Shown piece by piece: positions 56,713-64,000 of a DNA stretch of 64,000 nucleotides. The translations under genes and the position numbers were made by a program. Positions within the stretch are counted from its first letter, which is position 1. Every line of letters starts with the position of its first letter. Origin of the DNA: Cryptomeria japonica (lineage: Eukaryota; Streptophyta; Pinopsida; Cupressales; Cupressaceae). The stretch lies in the NCBI RefSeq assembly GCF_030272615.1, contig NC_081414.1, positions 336,834,002 to 336,898,001 of the forward strand, read 5' to 3'. Under the pieces are notes generated by a model that saw only the letters and a program-made list of their open reading frames with translations, made no database searches and had not been told where the DNA came from.

Positions 56713-58689
56713 AACATGTTGAACATACCTTAGGATTGAGAGGGGGTGGGGGGTGCTAGTGAATGAGTTTGGACCTAATACTTAAACTTTATTACTTATT
56801 CCAAAAACTCTTTAACCTTATTCTTATCAACAACAATGGAAGATATAATAGTGAAACACCATATCACAAGAGAATACTAGATTTACGTGGAAAATCCAAA
56901 TAGGGGAAAACCACAATGAGAGTCAACTCACAATGTATGAAATGATTACAATATAGTTTTAGGCTCATTGACAAGGAATTGCATTACTCCCTAAAGGACT
57001 TGCAGGCTAGAGTGCACAACCCTAGTGCAAGATAAAAAGTTTGCAATCTGAAGATCACTTCTCTAAAGATAGGTACAATGGATATATGAGTCAAGAACAA
57101 ATAGGCCTTCATCAATATTGCCTTTGATAATCTCCAAACATGAAGCCATCCTTGAGTCTCTATCTCAAGTGACCAACTCCATAGCAATCACTACACACTA
57201 GTTGTCAGAAATAACTTCAACAAATGATATAATCATGTAGGCATTGCACACACATTGATATACACACACACTCACACTCACTCACATGCATACACACCTT
57301 GAACATCAATATGATCTTCTATATATATCATCTTCTTCATTGCAAACATCAATTAGGTTGGCTAGAACAAAGGACAAGCATAGGTCCTATCAAATCGGCC
57401 ACCAAAACATAATTGTGGTGAAAAAGGTCCAATCCAGAAGATAGAGAGGACCCAAAACATCTCAATGCTTCTTTCCAAGTAGTCGATAATAATTCACACA
57501 CTATCGAACACCCTCCCAAGGTTGGCAACAAGGTAACATGTAGAAACGCCAAACAACATGCCACAAGTCAGCCCAAAACATATCTTCTAGATGAACAAGT
57601 TTAATGTGGATCCTCACATGCCAAGGTAGGACCCAAAATCAATGTAATAAAAACATCTAAGCAAGTAGAGATATCCAAGGATTCACCGCACGCCAAGTAA
57701 CCACACTAGTTGGCCGAACCAAAGTAGTTACTTTGAGACATAAATTCCAATCACCATGTGTCATCAAATAGACCTTCTAGCATTATGCAAAGTGCACTAG
57801 GATGTTCCATGAACATTTAACAAAATTCTCAAATCCTTCCTTTCTTTCTTCATATCAAGATCACACTGACACATCATAACTGATACTAAACACTTCGTTT
57901 CAGAGACCTAGTCAAATACAAAACATAATATCGAATATTTCTTATAGAACACAACACCATCTAATAATTGAACTAAGATACAACACATACATTATAAACA
58001 TGTCCTCCAAGATAAAACACTAGAAATATCAATGCAGAGCATTTCCAAAACCACTTTTGACAGAGAAGCAAATTGTCAACCAACAACAATTACTAACCTG
58101 ATGAACTGCAACAAGGGACTTGAAAAGATAGGAGTGCAATATCCATAGAGCATAAACATTATATCTAAGTCTGCAAGACCATATGTACAAATATGGAGGA
58201 ATGCAGAGCATTCTTCTAGGCACACATTAATACATACTTCTTATAGCAACTTGCTTCATCAGACTTTTAGAGACTAAACTATCTTGGAAACAACACCTTC
58301 TCATCTAATACATCATCTTCTTGCATCTAATCCTCATCTTAATATCTCAACGTAAACATACCATTACCACCATCAATATCAATAATCTCAATATAGTCAA
58401 CTTAGTGCAGACATCAGACACCAAGGAGGCAGACATCCACAGACCATTTGCAACCAATATCCATTTATTTCTCTCATCAACCTCTTCATAACAATTAAGA
58501 AAAACAAGAAAACAACATATAAACATTAGCCATGACAAAAAATAGTTAATTCAATCTCATCATTACATCCTCAATGATCCACTCAACCACACATACAAAT
58601 ACTCATGTCAGCCACAAAACTATTTTCCCTATTGTCATGGATTGTGGAAATTTAATAGAATTGAGTCACAAAACTATTGCCAACAAACA
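56713..58689 (-). mobile_element. Probable solo LTR (56717-58685)
   Basis: TGTTGAACATACC at 56717 and GCCAACA ending at 58685 give TG...CA ends of about 1.97 kb, flanked by AACA on both sides (56713-56716, 58686-58689). The left end resembles element A's LTR end (GATTGAGAGGGGG against CATTGAGAGGGGG), and TTTACGTGGAAAATCC/GGGGAAAACCACAA at about 56883-56915 is the same LTR signature. Neither flank shows a primer-binding site or polypurine tract, hence solo LTR. The 4 bp duplication is short, so the call is moderate. Confidence 0.55.
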
Positions 58690-59130
58690 CTTCCTCAGTG
58701 ATTTCTTACCAATACATTAATCTATACTATTGCATATCTGATATGACAAATGTCATCGTAATATAAGAACAAATATATCTTCATCAACTCTCTCTATAGA
58801 GTAGCATCCAAATATTAATATTGTCAACCATGTCACCAAAGTATGTTAGATATCAACACTAGGATAGTGGATATCAATCACAAAGCATATGCTCAACCTA
58901 TTCTTGAGATCCTTCACAATTTGCAACAATTATTTACATAATAACATATTTGACATACTCTATACTATTCATAGTCGTCCTCCAAGTGAAAACACTTGGC
59001 CAAGAGCATCAACAACAAGCAAATAGATAATCCGCCATAGAGAACCATCAACCAATCTCAATGTAGACACCATACAAATCCATCATTACTGTAGCAAGCA
59101 AGTTGGCAAATAGGAAACCATAATTGTCAT
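58690..59130. other. Intergenic, no recognised feature
   Basis: AT-rich, with short phrases resembling the adjacent 170 bp repeat. No coding seen. Confidence 0.35.
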
Positions 59131-59470
59131 ATCCACAAGACACCTTAACACATGTCACCAATTGGGAACCACATCATCAATGACACCTCAACCATTGTCA
59201 CTAGCAAAGGACCATACATATAAACATATATTGTCAAATATCAGGCTGACATCAATGACAAAACATATTGCCAACAAAACACCCTCACTGCCAATGAGAT
59301 ATCCACAAGACACCTTAACATATGTCACCAATTGGGAACCACATCATCAATGACACCTCAACCATTGTCACTAGCAAAGGACCAAACATATAACATATAT
59401 TGTCAAATATCAGGCTGACATCAATGATGACACATATTGCCAAAAAAACACCCTCACTACCAATGAGATA
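59131..59470 (+). repeat. 170 bp tandem duplication
   Basis: ATCCACAAGACACCTTAACA begins at 59131 and at 59301; the two 170 bp units run to CCAATGAGAT and differ at only a few positions by eye, so the duplication is recent relative to the surrounding decay. Confidence 0.85.
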
Positions 59471-60604
59471 TCCTTTAAGAAAAAATGCATGCATTCCCAA
59501 GATGGAAAGAGGATATAACTCTTTAAGCAAGGAAGAGATAGTTGTAAAAGAGATATCTTGAAACAAGTGTAATGGGATCCTTTTCAAGAATACATGGCTA
59601 TAAAAGGGGGAGGAAGAGATCTTTGTTTAAAGATATCTACCTCCAAGAGAAGATCTTTAATAAGGCAACATCTCCAACACTAAGAAAGGGGAAGGAGACC
59701 AAGGATACACACCTTCCTTATTGATAGGAAAGGGGACTCTTGTTGAAGGATTGTACACTTTCAACACCATTTGGATAGATCATTTGTAAAAGACATACAC
59801 TTTTAAGTAAGGAAGAGGTCTTAATCAAGGATACACACCTCTACTCTAGGAGAAAATGCTCACGAAGGACAAACAATTCTATGCAGTTACAAATAATATC
59901 TTTATAAAAGATACAATTCAACAAAGGAAAAGTAGATCAAAGACCTTGTCCACTATATCATTCTTTAGAACTCATGTCGAGGCAACATTATAATTTATGT
60001 GCAAATGCGAAGGGGAAGGACTTTCATCATAAACCTCATTGAATTTTGTTGTGTAAGTATACTTTGAAGTACCATAGGGCTGAATAGATGAAGGGCGACA
60101 GATCCTTGGACGATGAACATTATTATTTATGTCCACTTGAGAGGTAAGAGGCTCCTAAAAACATTAAATTGCTGGGTTAGGAAGAAGTGTTTTCATCATC
60201 TAATGTTTCATCTCTACTCAATGTCATATCAGGTAACATATAATTAAGGGAATTCATAACATTATCTTGTCTCAAAACATGTTGATGGCTAAGGTAATAT
60301 CTTGGAGAATGATGAGGTTCTAAGATGATGGATGTATTAAGAGTATGTTTAACATATTCCTCTTTTACCAAAGTAATTGTAATTATGGAAAATTAGGGTT
60401 TCCACCACAAGAAGGATGAAAACCACTCATTTTTACTTAGGGACCAATTACATTCAAAAGAGGGTTAGAATCCAATAGATTCAATCACAAACCAACAAGG
60501 ATTAGGACTGAATACTAATTGTATTAAAGGGATGAATTTGTTTAACCTCTTTTGTAAGTTGAATTGTTGAAATTGGGGTAAAGTGTTGGAAATGAGGATT
60601 AAAA
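59471..60604 (-). pseudogene. Internal remnant of a C-family-like LTR element (minus strand)
   Basis: Plus-strand view is rich in GGAAGAG(A/G)T and AAAGATA(C/T) words. The minus strand has short open stretches with C-like style: 60371-60177 (LEPHHSPRYYLSHQHVLRQD, ending SRDETLDDENTSS) and 59587-59315 (PLHLFQDISFTTISSLLKEL). No pol domain. It follows the LTR-like segment 60605-61555 in the minus direction, as expected for an element interior. Confidence 0.4.
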
Positions 60605-61555
60605 TGCAAAAATAGTGAGTTACAGTCATCGGATTGAGGCACACACCTGGATCTAATAAATATAAGTAGATTCAGATCTAATCCTCGAAAGAGCTCCTAA
60701 AATGTCAAGACTGTGGCAAAATTTGCCTTGGTCCTCTGAACTTTTCGCACAAAGGGGGATTGATTTGTCTCTGTAAATGATGTTGATTCTGAAGATCGCA
60801 ACTTCGTGCCTATTTCTTGCACACATAAAGAAAGGGTAATAGGTTGGGAATAGTCAAACCCCGTGTGAGGAATCAACCTTGAACGAAATGTTGCAAATAT
60901 TGAAATAAATAATGGAAAGATATACCTCAAATCTACAATGTTTGATAATGATGCTTTGCTTCTTTGATGTAATCACATATTTTGTATGAAATGGCACGAA
61001 CATGACAAACCCTAATCACACACACATGCTTGCATACGATGTAATTTTTCTCCACAATTGATGAATGAAGAATGCAACCTTGAAGACCTCTAGAAATGCT
61101 TGATGATGAATACTTCAACGCTTGAATGCTTAAATGCTTGATGATTATAGTTTCATTCTTGTATCCTTGTATCACATCTATCCTCTATATCCAAATGAGA
61201 GGAGAAAGCCTCCATATATACTTGCCCATCGAAAAACATGCTAATTTTCTGACATAGGCCAACATGGGGCTAGGTTTTTCGCTCAGATTTTGAAATGCAC
61301 AAGGGGTTCAACGAGGGGCTCAAATAGGGAGGACCAAGGCATGGTGCCATGGTCCCAATGAGGACCAAGGCACCACGCCTTGGTCCTACCCCATTTTAAG
61401 GCCGAAACAAAGGGGCCATGTGATGCATAAAGTGAAAACAAGGTCATATTTGCATGATGTAAGCATAATTAGGTCTCAGTTAAGCATTAGAGTACAAACA
61501 CTAAGGTGAGGGCCCCAAATACTGACTAAATTGTAAGGGAGTACAATTCAGGACA
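60605..61555 (-). repeat. LTR-like segment related to C's LTR family (minus strand)
   Basis: Minus strand starts TGTCCTGAATTGTACTCCC (61555 downward) and ends near CTCACTATTTTTGCA (60605), followed by TTTTAATCC; C's LTR ends CTCACTTTTCCCGACTCCACA followed by TTTTAGTG. Shared style elements are TTACAATTTAG, CACCTTAGTGTTTG and a GGACCAAGGCATGGTGCCATGG palindromic phrase (about 61331-61352) comparable with GGGGCATGGCGCCATGGTCC in C's LTR. Boundaries uncertain. Confidence 0.45.
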
Positions 61556-61889
61556 TTGCATTAACCTCATGAGAAGAGGATTCATCATTACCCTTCAATG
61601 CTACATTTCTATTATAGAGATCATTGATAGGAGCATTAACTATTTCCTTGTGATTAAAGGACATTCTAGGAGAAGTATAACCATTATTCATCTTAACATC
61701 ATCCCTAGGAGGATTATCAAAGGTGAAACTTGAAATATCCAATTAAAATCTTTAATAAGATCCAAGCATTTAATAAACATCTTTAAAAATATCATCACAT
61801 AACAACATGAAACATGTATGAAAGTTTTGAGAAATGAAGTGAAAGTAGGAAACATCATTGAAACCCTTATTATGCAATACATTAAAATG
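61556..61889 (-). pseudogene. Coding scrap interrupted by the 61555 LTR-like segment
   Basis: Minus-strand frame 61742-61556 reads FTFDNPPRDDVKMNNGYTSP and ends ALKGNDESSSHEVNAMS. It resembles in layout the 60371-60177 scrap (Asp/Glu/Ser-rich end). Unknown function. Confidence 0.35.
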
Positions 61890-62293
61890 TGTTGGTGTAA
61901 TTTATGTCTCATATAATTACAATTTACTTAAGTCAAACTAGGATAATATATCTCATAGTAATTTTCATATGAGACACTTAGGGAATTGCATATCTAGGGA
62001 ATATGGTTGTAGGATAAATTCCACCTTTGGTGGTGTTATCTTGACACCTTTAGTGGAATAATCTATTATTTCTCCTACCTACTCTTGTATATCGTTGGGC
62101 CACATGTCATGATTGTGTAATCTTATTTCCCTATGGCCTTGCCTTTATAAGAATGCTCATGTACATTGTATCATTGATCAATTTTTGCACCTTGACGAGA
62201 ATATAGTTTGTTAGATTGTTTATCTTGTTCTCTCTTTCTTTTGTGGTATTCATTGGCAATCAGATCTTGGGTTTTTGTAGGCAAATTCTTACA
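61890..62293 (+). repeat. 5' LTR of a plus-strand copia-type element
   Basis: TGTTGGTGTAATTTATGTCTC... to ...GGCAAATTCTTACA (404 bp), immediately followed by the primer-binding site TGGTATTAGAGTC. It contains a likely promoter region (GCCTTTATAAGAATGC near 62143-62158) and the LTR-typical CTTGTTCTCTCTTTC. Confidence 0.75.
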
Positions 62294-62306
62294 TGGTATT
62301 AGAGTC
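62294..62306 (+). other. Primer-binding site (initiator tRNA-Met type)
   Basis: TGGTATTAGAGTC against the consensus TGGTATCAGAGCC: two substitutions. Confidence 0.75.
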
Positions 62307-63055
62307 ATTGGGGTGCCATTGCATAGTCTTTTTGGAGAGATCTTGGTATATTTGTAGATTCACTTATTTTCAGATCTAAGGAGCAACAAATTTTTGGAGC
62401 ATGCTATGCCAAATCCAAGCACCCTGCTGCATCTAGGAGGCCATTTCTATAAAATTTGCAAATTAGGCAAAAAAAAATTAGCCAAGTAGATCATACGGTC
62501 AATACCTATCTGATGATATGATTTTTTCAAAAAAAAATTTAAATTTTTTTGCAGTTTTTATTTTGTTGTTGAAAAAGTTAAAAAATAAAAAATATTATTT
62601 GTGGGGGGGGGGGGGGGGGTATGAGGTGATATTACCTGCAGTTGTTGCTACATTTTATGACAACTATGGTTTCCCCAGCCTCACTACTCATTGCTTGTGC
62701 TACACCCAATTGCTTCCTCTAACGTCATTCCACATGCTTTGGTCATGAGCTTTGCCAGTCTCTCCGCCTCTTCGACCATGGTCTCCACCACCATCGACAA
62801 CACCACTACCAACAACGATGACATCTTCTAGTGACAACTCAACCTGTGCCCACCACATGGCAGACAACTAGTGGTCACAGGTACAAAAACCTACAACACA
62901 TGGCTCATTTTAATTTTCCAACCCTATAAGATTAGATTTGACATCATCGCTAACTCAATGCCTAGTTGGCACCAAATCATCTTCCAAGTGATCATATAGA
63001 TGACCTGACTTGACAACCACATTAATGTTGGTATTAGATTGTCATTGATGTCAAT
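62307..63055 (+). other. Leader and decayed gag region of the copia-type element
   Basis: After the primer site comes non-coding leader, then a run of 17 G (62603-62619). Beyond that lies a coding-like plus-strand stretch, broken by stops: FASLSASSTMVSTTIDNTTT, then YNTWLILIFQPYKIRF and PSWHQIIFQVI. The last part sits where copia gag would be but is too short and eroded to assign. Confidence 0.4.
62603..62619 (+). repeat. Poly-G run (17 G)
   Basis: Uninterrupted G17 in otherwise AT-rich DNA; length may be affected by sequencing or assembly error. Confidence 0.9.
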
Positions 63056-63250
63056 AGTTGAGACGCTGCATTGAGTGTGAATGTCCCAGAGTCAAGATCA
63101 ACATGATAGAAATGATGTTATCTCATATTGGCAGAGTTGAGCAGAGTTGAGATGCTGCACTACATAGAGATGCATTGAGTGTGAGTGTGCCAAAGTGAAT
63201 ATCAACATGATAGAGATGGTACTATCTCATGTTGGTAGAATTAATCAGAT
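63056..63250 (+). repeat. ~120 bp imperfect tandem duplication
   Basis: GCATTGAGTGTGA(A/G)TGT(C/G)CCA-AGT...ATCAACATGATAGA(A/G)ATG(A/G)T...ATCTCAT(A/G)TTGG(C/T)AGA recurs at about 63070 and 63171. Confidence 0.7.
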
Positions 63251-64000
63251 TTCAATGTGGTTGAGCAAGTTGAACAAGCATGGAGTTTACATTTAGTCAA
63301 AGGCCACATAGAAGACAAAGAAGATTATTGGAGTTTTCTATTGGAACTTGTAATTGGACAGAGAAGACAAAGGCCATAGGGTTGTCAAGGCATTGGGCAA
63401 ATAGGCTTGACTCAAAAAAAAAGTTGTAGTATAGCATAATACACTGTGTTGGTCACACGACTATTATAGGGATTGCATAACACGTTGTGTTAGTCGAGAT
63501 GTTAGATACTCCATCTTATCACTTTGCCCACGAGTCCACCATGGGTGCCTTCTATACACAGAACATTTGTGAGTGCAAATACATATTGATGGGTCCCACC
63601 ATCCATCATGTTGTTGAATGAGATATGAGGGTTACGTGGACAAGAACCCTTGTTGACTAGTCTATGAAGCTGTGAGGAGCATGTGTGTCAAAGGAGGAAT
63701 TCAAATTGACTAGTGAATAAAAAAGGGAGAAAATGCTAAATAAAGGGCAATTGAAAGTCTATTTCCAAAATGGAGGTTGTGTACAAGGAAAAATCATATT
63801 GCAGAGGTTATTGGGTAAAGAAGGAAGGTGGCATTTAATATGGATTGTTGCTAGACTAAAGATGAGACAAGATAGATCATTTAGGGGCTAGAGTAGATTT
63901 TTGAATTTCCTTTTCAGAGGGAAAACCTTTGGAGTACGTAGATGACCACCAAGTGAAGTGAGTGGATATGGGTAGTTGGTGAATGAATGAATGTGAGTTG
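63251..64000. other. Window end, no recognised gene
   Basis: Intergenic. ATAACAC(G/A)(T/C)TGTGTTAGTC-type phrases recur (about 63430-63500). No coding or RNA gene seen. Confidence 0.35.

Noticed and set aside
57240-57300. CA-rich tract as telomere-like or functional repeat
   Set aside because: It is an irregular CACACA/CTCACA microsatellite without the plant telomere unit.

Overview
The window looks like a transposon-saturated plant nuclear genome, most likely a gymnosperm (conifer type). That is an inference from very long LTRs, several levels of nested retrotransposons, AT-rich decayed intergenic DNA, and one recognisable conserved plant gene with a 13.3 kb intron full of transposons. I could not identify the species.

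Layout. (1) Positions 96-30803 are one composite made by successive insertions. Element A is a minus-strand LTR retrotransposon with a zinc-knuckle gag and no visible pol. It is split by element B, a plus-strand Ty3/gypsy chromovirus with LTRs of about 4.3 kb. B's 3' LTR is split by element C, a plus-strand LTR element with no recognisable pol, bounded by a perfect ATATG target duplication; the empty site is visible in B's other LTR. C is split by element D, a terminal-inverted-repeat structure that carries about 3 kb of palindromic satellite DNA. (2) Positions 30804-35250 hold the broken acidic ORF that flanks A, one more minus-strand LTR, and a triplicated 127 bp coding-like segment.

(3) Positions 35253-50390 (minus strand) hold the only clear host gene: CBF5/NAP57 (dyskerin), the pseudouridine synthase of H/ACA RNPs. 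It is encoded in two exons that look intact (about 605 residues). The 13.3 kb intron contains a hAT-like non-autonomous element (E, 38461-39752, 8 bp target duplication), a damaged Ty1/copia element (F, 39963-45300), pseudogene scraps and a relic of a TIR (Toll/interleukin-1 receptor) domain. Two telo-box motifs lie just upstream of the start codon. (4) Positions 50640-64000 are intergenic repeats: a heavily decayed copia element (G), a probable solo LTR (56717-58685), LTRs related to C's family, a 404 bp copia LTR with primer-binding site (61890-62306), and several short tandem arrays (83 bp x4, 170 bp x2, about 120 bp x2).

The most unusual item is the D/E pair. D and E share a subterminal block of roughly 100-120 bp, and both have ends packed with short GC-rich motifs (palindromic GGGATCCC in D, ACTCGGC in E) in an AT-rich setting. 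In D the interior has expanded into a palindromic satellite with higher-order structure. No tRNA, rRNA or CRISPR was seen. All boundaries and similarities were read by eye; no database search was run.
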